A stretch of 64,000 bases of DNA from NCBI GenBank assembly GCA_048594975.1, contig JBMDXQ010000019.1:1-64000 (forward strand). Reading direction: 5' to 3'. Of the stretch, positions 26,666 to 34,519 are shown one piece after another. The position numbers were made by a program, and so were the translations under genes. The notes below the pieces were generated by a model. That model searched no databases. It was given only the letters and a program-made list of their open reading frames with translations, and was not told the DNA's origin. How positions within the stretch are numbered: the first letter of the stretch is position 1; the number at the start of each line of letters is the position of its first letter. This DNA is from JBMDXB01 sp048594975. GTDB lineage: Bacteria; Acidobacteriota; Vicinamibacteria; Vicinamibacterales; 2-12-FULL-66-21.

Positions 26666-28030
26666 TCAGATATCCCAGATCCGTTCCTGCTGGTCGTAAA
26701 AGGTCATCAGGCCGTCCTCGCTGACCTTCAGCACCGCGCCGTGGCGGCCCGCCGCCATTGCGGCGGTGGTCCGCGCGCCCTCGACGACCAGGTTCGAGTG
26801 CGGCGCGGGCGGCTCGGTGTGCAGGAGGATCGCCCCGATGGCGAGCAACCGGCCGCTGCGGTCCACGACGGTCGCACCGTCGGTCCGCGCCAGGCCGGCG
26901 AGGACCGCGGGATCGAGGTCGGTCGCCATTCGGCTGCGCAGCATGTGCATCAACTGCGTCCGCGACGGCGCCACCGGGCCGCCACTGCGGCTGACGTCGA
27001 GCTGATCGCCCGGCGCCACCAGCACCGACAGGGAGACCGCGGGGTCGCGCAACACCACGAACAGGGCACCCTGCCGCGCATCGGCGAGATCGAGCGCCGT
27101 CTGGAACAGCCGTTCGGCGAGCTGGCCATTGCCGACCGCGCCTGCCCACATCCGGTACTTGGCCTCGAGATCGAGCAGGTGCCAGCGCGCGTTGCGGAAG
27201 CTGAACACCTGGAGGCCCTCGGCGAAGATCTTGATCTCGTGCGACGGACTGAGAACGACACAGATGGAGCCGTCGCCGGCGCTGGCCTGCGCATGCGCCC
27301 GATACGGCGTCGGGCAGGGCACACGCAGCGGCCGCGGCTCGGCGTAGCGCGCGATCTCGAGGATGTCCAGCACCGCGCCCGACCGGTTCACCAGGAACAG
27401 GGTCTGCAGGCCATCGCACAGCCGGTAGAAGCTCTTGATCGCGGTCAGCGCCTGCGAGTAGTGGTAGGTATCCTCGGGCGCCGCCCGCCGCTCGCGCCGC
27501 CCGTCGTCGTCGCCCTCGAGGAGCAGGACGCCGGAGGAGATCGCGCGGTTCTCGTAGCTCGACATCGCCGCCACGCGCAGCGTCTCGATGATCGTGGCGA
27601 CCAGGTCGGCCCGCGCCTGCGAGGACGCGCCCTGGGCCTTCGATTCGGCGTACGCCCTGGGGTCGAGGAAGGCGCCGATGTAGCGGTCCTCGATCGCGCC
27701 GCGGAACAGGTCGCCGCGCTCGAGCATCTGCGAGGGATCGAAGATCGCGCGATAGCGCGCGGCGAGCACCGCGCCGATCGCGCGCGCCAGGCGCACCTCG
27801 TGCTCGGTGAACGGCCGCCGCGCCGGCACGTGCAGGACGTGCCGCGTGCCGAACCAGCGGATGCTCAGGACCGACGGATCGCCGGTCGGCTCGATCGCGA
27901 GCCGACCGTCGGACGAGAGCGAGGGAGTCGGCTCGACCTCGAAGGTCGCGCGGCTGTAGAACTGGCGCAGCGCCGCCTGCAGCAGGTGGTCGTAGAGCGC
28001 GCTCGCAGCGAAAACCGGCGGGACCGACAT
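26666..28030 (-). CDS. diadenylate-cyclase-like protein (DAC fold) with N-terminal sensor region
   Basis: A 454-residue soluble protein. About residues 380-425 resemble the DAC catalytic core of DisA/CdaA: TDGATVVDRSGRLLAIGAIL corresponds to the DGA motif, and VEGARTTAAMAAGRHGAVLKVSEDG to the GTRHRAA segment. The second motif is degenerate: GARTTAA lacks the His of RHR. The first 300 residues look like the sensor-type regions (DACN group) that precede such domains in other bacteria. If active it would make c-di-AMP; if not, it may bind it. Start 28030 is chosen because TATGAT lies 10 nt upstream; ATGs at 28042 and 28045 are alternatives. Confidence 0.6.
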   Translation of the reverse strand: MSVPPVFAASALYDHLLQAALRQFYSRATFEVEPTPSLSSDGRLAIEPTGDPSVLSIRWFGTRHVLHVPARRPFTEHEVRLARAIGAVLAARYRAIFDPSQMLERGDLFRGAIEDRYIGAFLDPRAYAESKAQGASSQARADLVATIIETLRVAAMSSYENRAISSGVLLLEGDDDGRRERRAAPEDTYHYSQALTAIKSFYRLCDGLQTLFLVNRSGAVLDILEIARYAEPRPLRVPCPTPYRAHAQASAGDGSICVVLSPSHEIKIFAEGLQVFSFRNARWHLLDLEAKYRMWAGAVGNGQLAERLFQTALDLADARQGALFVVLRDPAVSLSVLVAPGDQLDVSRSGGPVAPSRTQLMHMLRSRMATDLDPAVLAGLARTDGATVVDRSGRLLAIGAILLHTEPPAPHSNLVVEGARTTAAMAAGRHGAVLKVSEDGLMTFYDQQERIWDI

Positions 28031-28040
28031 CGGGTTTTCC

Positions 28041-28046
28041 ATCATA
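28041..28046 (-). promoter_or_regulatory. -10 box TATGAT for the DAC-like gene
   Basis: TATGAT on the minus strand, 10 nt before ATG 28030. It overlaps the two upstream ATG codons, which argues against their use. Confidence 0.45.
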
Positions 28047-28048
28047 AT
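28043..28048 (+). promoter_or_regulatory. -10-like CATAAT for the ligase-acyltransferase gene
   Basis: CATAAT is 7 nt before ATG 28056 and overlaps the opposing TATGAT. The first position departs from TANNNT, but the spacing fits the leaderless pattern. Confidence 0.35.
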
Positions 28049-28055
28049 TCAGCGG

Positions 28056-30596
28056 ATGGCGCGGCGCACGCTGCTCGACTTCTTCGCCGATCTGCCGGCA
28101 CTCGAAGGCGAGTTCATCGCGTTCGACGACGGCTACCGCACCTGGTCGTACAGTTACCCCGGCATCGCGGCGGCGGCGCAGGGCTTCGCCGCGCGGCTGC
28201 GCGCGGCCGGGATTGGCAAGGGCCAGGCGATGGCCCTCTGGTCGGAGAACCGCGCCGAGTGGATCGTGGCGCTCTGGGGCTGCCTGCTCGAGGGCGTGGT
28301 GCTCGTGCCGGTCGACTACCGCGCCTCCGCCGACTTCCTCGCGCGCGTTGCCGCCATCGTCGACGCCCGGGCGATCCTGGTCGGAGAGACCGTCGATCGG
28401 GAGGCGCTGCATGGCGCCGCGCCGGTCTGGCCGGTGGCTGAGTTGCGCACGACTGACGCGGATTCCTCCCGCCTCACGGCGGAAGGTACAACGTCTCGAA
28501 CCGAAATCACCGCCGACGATACCGCCGAGATCATCTTCACCTCCGGCGCCACCGCCGAACCGAAGGGCGTCGTCATCACCCACCGCAACATCCTCGCGAA
28601 CATCGTCCCCATCGAGCGGGAAGTGGCCAAGTACAAGAAGTACGCACGGCCGTTCCTGCCCATTCGCCTCCTGAACCTCTTGCCGCTCAGCCACATGTTC
28701 GGCCAGGCCATGGCGACGTTCATCCCGCCGATGCTGCCCGGCACCGTCGTTTTCATGCGCAGCTACGCGCCCGACGACATCGTCTGTCAGATCCGCGAGC
28801 GGCGCATCTCGGTGCTCGTGTGTGTTCCGAAGATGCTCGAGGTGCTGCGGGACTACCTCTTGCGGGTCGCGCCCGAGGCCGCCGCCGCGCCGGTGGCGAG
28901 GATCCACTGGTTGCGGCGATGGTGGATGTTCCGCCGCATCCACCGCATGTTCGGGTTCAAGTTCTGGGCGATGGTGGTCGGTGCGGCGCCGCTCGACCCG
29001 GAGCTCGAGGCGTTCTGGGGACGCCTGGGGTTTCTCGTCGTGCAGGGCTACGGCCTGACCGAAACGGCGCCGATTGTGACGCTGAACCACCCGATGCAGG
29101 CGGCGCACGGCGCTGTCGGCAAGCCCATCCCCGGCGTCGAGGTGAAGATCGCGGAGGACGGCGAGATCCTCGTGCGCGGCGAGAACGTCACGCGTGGCTA
29201 TTACAACGCTCCCGAGGAGACGCGCGAGGCCTTTCGCGGCGGGTGGTTCCATACCGGCGACGTCGGCGAGTTCGATGACAAGGGCCAGCTGCACATCCGC
29301 GGCCGCAAGAAGGAAATGATCGTGACGCCCGAAGGACTGAACGTGTTTCCCGAGGACGTGGAACGGGTGCTGAACGAAATCCCGGGGGTCAGGGAGTCAG
29401 CGGTCGTCGGTGCACCCGTCGCAGGTTCGACAGCGGAACGCGTGCAGGCCATCCTCGTCCTCGAGCCGGGCAGCGAGGCCGACGACGTCGTCCGCCGGGC
29501 GAACGTGAGGCTCGCCGATCATCAGAAGGTCCGGGCGGCAGCCGTCTGGTCCCTGGGCGAGCTTCCCAGGACGGAAGGCACACGCAAGCTCAGGCGGCGC
29601 GATCTGCGGCAGTGGATCCTCTCGGCGGGTGGAAGCCAGCCGCACACGCCATCGCATCGGGACGAGCGCTCGGCCGCGGCCGTGCTCGAGCGCTTCGCCC
29701 CCGGACGCACCATCGGGCCCGAGACCACGATAGACGAGCTGGGACTCAGCTCGCTCGAGCGCGTCGAGCTGATGATGGCGCTCGAGGAGGCCCTGCAGAT
29801 CACGATCGACGAGACCAGGTTCGCGGCCGCCACCACCGTCGGCGATCTCGAGAGGCTGGCGGCGCCGCTCGCGGGCGCCGACGGAGCGGCCGTTGTATCT
29901 GCGCCGGAACGGATCGCGTTCCCCTCCTGGAACCGATTGCTGCCCGTGCGCGCGCTGCGCCGCGCGAGCTTGCCCACCTGGATCCTGCCGCTCGGGCGCA
30001 TCTGGGTGATTCTCGAGGTCTCTGGGCTCGAGCACCTGCGCGACCTGCAGGGGCCCGTCATCTTCGCGGCCAACCACCAGAGTCATCTCGACACGCCGGT
30101 CATCCTCGATGTGCTGCCGGCGCGCTGGCGCTACCGCGTCGCGACAGCGATGGCGAAGGAGTTCTTCAAGGCGCACTTCTACCCGGAGCAGCACACCCGC
30201 GGACGGTGGTTCACCAACAGCCTGAACTACTACCTTGCGGCGGCGTTCTTCAACGCGTTCCCCCTGCCGCAGCGCGAGGCAGGAACGCGGCAGACGCTGC
30301 GCTACATTGGCGAGTTGATCGACACCGGGCACTCCATCCTGATCTATCCCGAAGGAAAGCGGACCGATCGCGGCGAGATCAACCGGTTCCTGCCGGGGGT
30401 AGGGATGATAGCGGCGCGTCTCGGTGTGCCGGTCGTGCCGGTGCGCCTGGAAGGGCTTGAGAAGGTGCTCCACCAGCGTTGGAAGTTTCCCGCGCGCGGC
30501 AGCGCACGGGTCGCGTTCGGGCCTCCTATATTATTGAAGGGAAACGACTACGCTGCGCTCGCCGGTCAGGTGGAGGAAGCAGTGCGACAGCTCTGA
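28056..30596 (+). CDS. acyl-CoA/ACP synthetase - acyl carrier - PlsC acyltransferase fusion
   Basis: An 846-residue three-domain lipid enzyme. Residues about 1-520 are an AMP-forming ligase (IIFTSGATAEPKGVV, GYGLTETAP, GWFHTGDVGEFD, KKEMIVTPEGLNV). About 535-615 resemble an acyl-carrier domain with LGLSSLERVEL, where the second Ser (about 566) is the expected phosphopantetheine site. About 640-846 are a PlsC acyltransferase (NHQSHLD near 673-679, then YPEGKRTDRG and VVPVRLEGL). It could activate a fatty acid, hold it on its own carrier and pass it to a lysophospholipid, like Aas but with a built-in carrier. The carrier role is inferred. Confidence 0.85.
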   Translation: MARRTLLDFFADLPALEGEFIAFDDGYRTWSYSYPGIAAAAQGFAARLRAAGIGKGQAMALWSENRAEWIVALWGCLLEGVVLVPVDYRASADFLARVAAIVDARAILVGETVDREALHGAAPVWPVAELRTTDADSSRLTAEGTTSRTEITADDTAEIIFTSGATAEPKGVVITHRNILANIVPIEREVAKYKKYARPFLPIRLLNLLPLSHMFGQAMATFIPPMLPGTVVFMRSYAPDDIVCQIRERRISVLVCVPKMLEVLRDYLLRVAPEAAAAPVARIHWLRRWWMFRRIHRMFGFKFWAMVVGAAPLDPELEAFWGRLGFLVVQGYGLTETAPIVTLNHPMQAAHGAVGKPIPGVEVKIAEDGEILVRGENVTRGYYNAPEETREAFRGGWFHTGDVGEFDDKGQLHIRGRKKEMIVTPEGLNVFPEDVERVLNEIPGVRESAVVGAPVAGSTAERVQAILVLEPGSEADDVVRRANVRLADHQKVRAAAVWSLGELPRTEGTRKLRRRDLRQWILSAGGSQPHTPSHRDERSAAAVLERFAPGRTIGPETTIDELGLSSLERVELMMALEEALQITIDETRFAAATTVGDLERLAAPLAGADGAAVVSAPERIAFPSWNRLLPVRALRRASLPTWILPLGRIWVILEVSGLEHLRDLQGPVIFAANHQSHLDTPVILDVLPARWRYRVATAMAKEFFKAHFYPEQHTRGRWFTNSLNYYLAAAFFNAFPLPQREAGTRQTLRYIGELIDTGHSILIYPEGKRTDRGEINRFLPGVGMIAARLGVPVVPVRLEGLEKVLHQRWKFPARGSARVAFGPPILLKGNDYAALAGQVEEAVRQL

Positions 30597-30613
30597 TTGG
30601 ACGCACGGCTGAG

Positions 30614-30643
30614 TTTGATCGTGCTCGAGCGATGTGGCACAAT
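30614..30643 (+). promoter_or_regulatory. promoter of infA
   Basis: TTGATC (30614-30619) and CACAAT (30638-30643) are 18 nt apart and fit a sigma-70 promoter. The overlapping string at 30635-30650 (TGGCACAATCTTTGAT) also matches sigma-54 spacing; sigma-70 is more plausible for IF-1. Confidence 0.4.
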
Positions 30644-30664
30644 CTTTGATCGAAAGGACGGCAA

Positions 30665-30883
30665 TTGAGCAAGGATGATCTGATTGACGTGCAGGGCACC
30701 GTCGTGGCGGTTCACAGCGGAGGGCTGTATCGGGTCCAGTGCGACCAGGGCCACGAGGTGCTCGCCCAGTTGAGCGGTCGGATGCGCCGGTTCCGGATCA
30801 AGGTCGTCCCAGGTGATCGGGTGACCGTCGGCGTCTCCCCTTACGATCCGGTGCGCGGCATCATCACCTTCCGCGCTCGCTAG
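30665..30883 (+). CDS. infA: translation initiation factor IF-1
   Basis: A 72-residue OB-fold protein that occupies the ribosomal A site during initiation. It has the usual length and the typical SKDDLIDVQGTVVAV start, the GHEVLAQLSGRMRR segment and the GDRVTV strand. The start codon is TTG, supported by AAAGGA 6 nt upstream. It precedes a DEAD-box helicase gene by 10 nt. Many bacteria keep infA in the ribosomal-protein operon; here it stands with the helicase, so a second infA elsewhere is possible. Confidence 0.93.
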   Translation: MSKDDLIDVQGTVVAVHSGGLYRVQCDQGHEVLAQLSGRMRRFRIKVVPGDRVTVGVSPYDPVRGIITFRAR

Positions 30884-30893
30884 AAGAAACGCT

Positions 30894-32168
30894 TTGAACT
30901 CCCATACAACACAAAATCACGCACCGCGGAGACGACGGGGCGGACGGCGTCCGCGCGCGGGCGAGGCCCGCGCCGAGGCGCGCCGTTCGCCGCAGCACGC
31001 GCGGCCCGCGCCGGCGGCCCGCGCGCAGGCGGCCTACGACCCGCGGCCGGTCACGTTCGACACGCTCGGCCTCGAGCCGTCGCTCATCGAGGGCGTCCGC
31101 ATCCGCGGCTTCTCGCAGACGACGCCGATCCAGAGCGCCGTAATCCCGATCGTGATGGCCGGCGACGATCTGATCGGCTGCGCCGAGACCGGCACCGGCA
31201 AGACTGCCGCGTACCTGCTGCCCATCCTGAACCGCATGCTGAAGGCGCGCGCCGCGGCGCCCGACGAGCGCGGCTTCACCCGCGTGCTGATCCTCGCGCC
31301 GACGCGCGAGCTGGCCGGGCAGATCGAGGACGACGTCCAGGGGTTCACCTATCACACCGACATCACCAGCGTCGCGGTCTACGGCGGCGTCGACATGGGG
31401 CCGCAGGAGCGCGCGCTCAAGTCCGGCGTCGACATCGTCGTCGCCACGCCGGGCCGGTTGATGGATCACATGCGCAGCCGGCACGTGTCGTTCGACAAGC
31501 TCGACACGCTCGTGCTCGACGAGGCGGACCGCATGATGGACATGGGCTTCTGGCCGGACGTGCGGCGCATCGTCGCGGCCCTGCCCGACGCGGCGGCGCG
31601 GCAGACGTTGCTCTTCTCGGCGACGATGCCGGACGACGTGATGCGCATGGCCGACGAGGTGGTGTGCGACGCCAAGTACGTGCAAATCGGATTGGCGGGC
31701 GGGCCGGCGAAGAGCATCACGCATACCGTCGAAAACGTGGCGGCCTCGCAGAAGGCCGAGTGGCTGGCGCGCTTCCTGCGCCGCACCGACGGTCCCGTGC
31801 TCGTGTTCGTGCGGACCAAGTCCGGGGCCGAGCGCCTCGGGCGCCGGCTCGCGTCGATGGGGCTCAAAGCGGCGGCGCTGCACGCCGACCGGACCCAGGC
31901 GCAGCGTACGCAGGCCATCGAAGGCTTCCGCAGCGGCCGCTACCGGGTCCTGGTCGCGACCGACGTGGCCGCCCGCGGCCTCGACATCGACGGAATCACG
32001 CACGTCGTGAACTACGAGGTACCGGCCAACCGCGAGACCTACGTGCACCGCGTCGGGCGCACCGGCCGCGCGGAAATGACCGGCACCGCGCTCACGCTCG
32101 TATCGCCGGAAGAGACGCGGGCGCTCCACGCGCTGCAGCGCTCCTTCGGCATAGAGATGCAGGGATGA
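30894..32168 (+). CDS. DEAD-box RNA helicase, RhlE-like
   Basis: A 424-residue ATP-dependent RNA helicase. After a basic Arg/Ala-rich N-terminus (about 1-45) come the Q motif (GFSQTTPIQ), motif I AETGTGKT, motif Ia PTRELAGQ, motif II DEAD, motif III SAT, and motifs V and VI (ATDVAARGLDI, HRVGRTGR). The first codon in frame is TTG 30894, 10 nt after infA. It should unwind mRNA or rRNA structure; the link to infA suggests cold or translation-related expression. The stop overlaps the next start by ATGA. Confidence 0.9.
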   Translation: MNSHTTQNHAPRRRRGGRRPRAGEARAEARRSPQHARPAPAARAQAAYDPRPVTFDTLGLEPSLIEGVRIRGFSQTTPIQSAVIPIVMAGDDLIGCAETGTGKTAAYLLPILNRMLKARAAAPDERGFTRVLILAPTRELAGQIEDDVQGFTYHTDITSVAVYGGVDMGPQERALKSGVDIVVATPGRLMDHMRSRHVSFDKLDTLVLDEADRMMDMGFWPDVRRIVAALPDAAARQTLLFSATMPDDVMRMADEVVCDAKYVQIGLAGGPAKSITHTVENVAASQKAEWLARFLRRTDGPVLVFVRTKSGAERLGRRLASMGLKAAALHADRTQAQRTQAIEGFRSGRYRVLVATDVAARGLDIDGITHVVNYEVPANRETYVHRVGRTGRAEMTGTALTLVSPEETRALHALQRSFGIEMQG

Positions 32169-32452
32169 TGGACGATACCAAACCGTTTGCACCCGCCGTG
32201 GCCCTTCCGGACGCCGGCGCCACCTCGGACACCGCGCCGGCGCCGCCCCCCGAGCCGGTCGTCTCGCCCGCCGAGGCGAGGTTCAAGTCGTGCCGGTGGC
32301 GGGCGACGCCCGATCAGGGCGCGTTCTGCACGCACCGCGACGTGCTGCCATTTGCAGGAAAGGAAGGCTTCAACGCGGAGTCGTGGTGCCTCGACTGCGG
32401 CTTCTACAAGCTGCGCCGGACACCCAAGAAACGCGATTACAACGCGTACTGA
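32165..32452 (+). CDS. small Cys-containing protein of unknown function
   Basis: A 95-residue protein. After a Pro/Ala-rich first 35 residues it has four cysteines: FKSCRWRA, AFCTHRD and WCLDCGFYK, with basic residues at the end (RRTPKKRDYNAY). The spacing could bind one zinc ion. Its ATG overlaps the helicase stop by 4 nt, so it is co-translated with the RNA helicase and an RNA-related role is a reasonable inference. ATG 32168 is the alternative start. Confidence 0.7.
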   Translation: MMDDTKPFAPAVALPDAGATSDTAPAPPPEPVVSPAEARFKSCRWRATPDQGAFCTHRDVLPFAGKEGFNAESWCLDCGFYKLRRTPKKRDYNAY

Positions 32453-32458
32453 CCATCG

Positions 32459-32504
32459 TCGATGCCGAATGCTGAATGCGCGAACATTCTGCATTCGGCA
32501 TTGA
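32459..32504. terminator. 20-bp intergenic hairpin with GAATGC-type repeat
   Basis: Left arm 32459-32478 and right arm 32485-32504 pair at 18 of 20 positions around a 6-nt loop. The arms carry ATGCCGAATGC and GCATTCGGCAT. The hairpin fills the gap between convergent stops, so it probably acts as a bidirectional terminator; a related repeat lies at 48074-48131. Confidence 0.6.
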
Positions 32505-32509
32505 CCCGC

Positions 32510-33376
32510 CTACTCCAAGAACTCCTTCGCCAGATCCGCCCACTCCCCATCCGGCGCCAGGTCCAGGTACGCCTTCCAGTGCGGCTTGGCGTCGGGTGAG
32601 TGGCCGATTTTTTCGAGCGTGACCGCCAGGTAGAAGTGCGCGTCCGGATATCCGGTGTTGAGCGCCACCGCGTCGCGGTAGCAGCCGAGCGCACCCTCGT
32701 AGCGCCCCAGATCGTGCAGGATGTTGCCGAGGTTGAAGTGCGCCTCGAAGCAATCGGGATCGAGGACGATGGCGCGCTCGTACAGCGCCTGCGCCTCGAT
32801 GAGCTCGTCGCGCGCGTAGTGGATGTTCGCCAGGTTGACCAGCGCCGGCACGAGGTCGGGATCGATGACCAGCGCCTTCCGATAGGTCGCGGCCGCGTCT
32901 TCCATCTTGCGCTCGTCACCGTCGTCGAGCCGCGAGCCTTCGAGGAAGTACCGCGCGGCGAGCGCCGCCTGCGGGTCGGCGGACGGCAGCGGCGTGACGG
33001 TGTCCTGCGCAACGGACGTCAGCGGTGCCGCCCGGGACGGCATGTGGCGCTGCGGACGGCGCGCCTGCAGCGCCACGACCTTGGCGCGCGGTGCGTCGCC
33101 ACTCGCCTGGCCGGCATGGAAGTCGAGCTCGAGCTGCCCCTGCCGCTCGGCGAGCAGCGCCCGGAGAACGACGCGCACCGGCGTGCCTTTGGCCAGCTCG
33201 CCGGCGACATGGCGAATCGTCAGCACGTCGGTGAACGTGTAGCCGCGCGCGCCGGCGCGGCGCACGAGCCCCCATTTCTCCAGGTAGCGCAGGTGCTTGT
33301 CGGTGACCGAGGGATACAGGTGGCGGATGTCGCGAACGCCGTGGGATCCGCTGTCCGAGGACGGTGACGACGCCAC
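32510..33376 (-). CDS. MerR-type DNA-binding domain fused to TPR repeats
   Basis: A 288-residue protein. Residues about 15-75 resemble a MerR winged helix (DIRHLYPSVTDKHLRYLEKWGLVRR); about 140-285 contain tetratricopeptide units (PDLVPALVNLANIHYARDEL, then FEAHFNLGNILHDLGRYEGA). A transcription factor with a protein-interaction half is the likely reading; no metal-binding Cys of classic MerR is present. GTG 33376 follows TACTCT by 7 nt. It is divergent from glucokinase. Confidence 0.82.
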   Translation of the reverse strand: MASSPSSDSGSHGVRDIRHLYPSVTDKHLRYLEKWGLVRRAGARGYTFTDVLTIRHVAGELAKGTPVRVVLRALLAERQGQLELDFHAGQASGDAPRAKVVALQARRPQRHMPSRAAPLTSVAQDTVTPLPSADPQAALAARYFLEGSRLDDGDERKMEDAAATYRKALVIDPDLVPALVNLANIHYARDELIEAQALYERAIVLDPDCFEAHFNLGNILHDLGRYEGALGCYRDAVALNTGYPDAHFYLAVTLEKIGHSPDAKPHWKAYLDLAPDGEWADLAKEFLE

Positions 33377-33383
33377 GGGTGCA

Positions 33384-33389
33384 AGAGTA
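33384..33389 (-). promoter_or_regulatory. -10 box TACTCT, leaderless type
   Basis: TACTCT on the minus strand is 7 nt before GTG 33376. Confidence 0.4.
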
Positions 33390-33440
33390 AGAGACGCGCG
33401 GGCGTCGAGTAAAGGCCTTTACCGCCCAGCCGTTCCGCTT

Positions 33441-33446
33441 TACGCT
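33441..33446 (+). promoter_or_regulatory. -10 box TACGCT before glk
   Basis: TACGCT is 8 nt before ATG 33455 and overlaps the TTG at 33446, which argues for the ATG as the real start. Confidence 0.4.
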
Positions 33447-33454
33447 TGCGTCTG

Positions 33455-34486
33455 ATGCTGCTCGCGGGAGACGTCGGCGGGACGAAGACCCTGCTCGGAT
33501 TGTTCTCGGCGGCGTCGGATCGACCGACGGTGGTCGAGCTCGGCGAGTTCGCCACCATCGACTACGACGGCGTCGAGCCGATGATCCGCGAGTTCCTGCG
33601 CGCGCGCGCCGTCGACCCGCGGCAGGTCGAGGCGGCGTGCCTGGGTGTTGCCGGCGCGGTGACCGAGCAGGTGGCGCGGCTGACCAACGTCCCGTGGCTG
33701 GTCTCGGGAGCGACGATCAGCGAGACGCTGCGGTTGCGGCGCTGCCGGATCATCAACGACCTGGAGGCGCTGGCCTACGGCGTGCCGGTGCTCAACTCGA
33801 GCGAGCTCGCGGTGCTGCAGCACGGCGTCGCGCTGCCGGGCGGCAACGCCGCGGTGATCGCGGCCGGCACCGGCCTCGGCGAGGCGATGCTGCACAACGT
33901 CGACGGCCGCTTCATCCCCGCCGCTTCCGAGGGCGGTCACGCCGACTTCGCGGCGCGCACCGCGCGCGAGATGGAGCTGGTGATGGAGCTGACGCGCGTC
34001 TTCGGGCGCGTCGGCGTGGAGCACGTCGTCTCCGGGCCGGGTCTCGCCAACCTCTACCAGTTCACGCACGGGGCGTTCGGGACCGGGCCGATGATCACGC
34101 CGAACAGCATCGCGCCGGCGCGATTGTGCCCGGCGGTCGGCTCGCCGGCGAGCGTGCAGGAGCTGCCGAAGCGGATCACCCGGTCGGCCCTGGAGGGACG
34201 CTGCGGCCAGTGCGTGGAGGCGCTCGAGCTGTTCATCTCGGCGTACGGCGCCGAGGCGGGGAACATCGCGCTGCGCACGGTGGCGACGGCTGGTGTGTAT
34301 ATCGGCGGCGGCATCGCGCCCAAGATCCTGCCGGCGTTGCGCGCGGGCGGGTTCCTCGCCGCGTTCCGCGACAAGGAGCCGATGGCCCACCTGGTCGCCA
34401 CCATCCCGGTGGCGGTGATCCTGAACCCGGACGCGGGGCTGCTCGGGGCAGCGGTGCGGGCGCAGGAGCTCGCGGCCGATCCTTGA
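33455..34486 (+). CDS. glk: glucokinase
   Basis: A 343-residue ATP-dependent hexokinase of the Glk family. The phosphate-binding start LLAGDVGGTKTLLG, the loop VIAAGTGLGEA and the sugar-binding EGGHADFAAR are clear; YIGGGIAPKI follows near residue 285. It would phosphorylate glucose after uptake. It is followed after 33 nt by a GntR regulator and a TonB receptor gene, so a carbohydrate-use locus is possible. Confidence 0.92.
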   Translation: MLLAGDVGGTKTLLGLFSAASDRPTVVELGEFATIDYDGVEPMIREFLRARAVDPRQVEAACLGVAGAVTEQVARLTNVPWLVSGATISETLRLRRCRIINDLEALAYGVPVLNSSELAVLQHGVALPGGNAAVIAAGTGLGEAMLHNVDGRFIPAASEGGHADFAARTAREMELVMELTRVFGRVGVEHVVSGPGLANLYQFTHGAFGTGPMITPNSIAPARLCPAVGSPASVQELPKRITRSALEGRCGQCVEALELFISAYGAEAGNIALRTVATAGVYIGGGIAPKILPALRAGGFLAAFRDKEPMAHLVATIPVAVILNPDAGLLGAAVRAQELAADP

Positions 34487-34511
34487 CAGGCGGTGATACG
34501 TTGATATATCA
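34483..34511 (+). promoter_or_regulatory. promoter with overlapping palindromic operator
   Basis: TTGACA (34483-34488) and TATATC (34505-34510) are 16 nt apart. The perfect palindrome TGATATATCA (34502-34511) covers the -10 box, as expected for autoregulation by the GntR protein whose GTG start is 8 nt later. TTGACA overlaps the glk stop. Confidence 0.55.
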
Positions 34512-34519
34512 GACACCGC

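Noticed and set aside
30611..30629. String resembling the 5' end of 16S rRNA (GAGTTTGATC)
   Set aside because: Ten matching bases followed by divergence; no rRNA continues, and infA begins 45 nt later.
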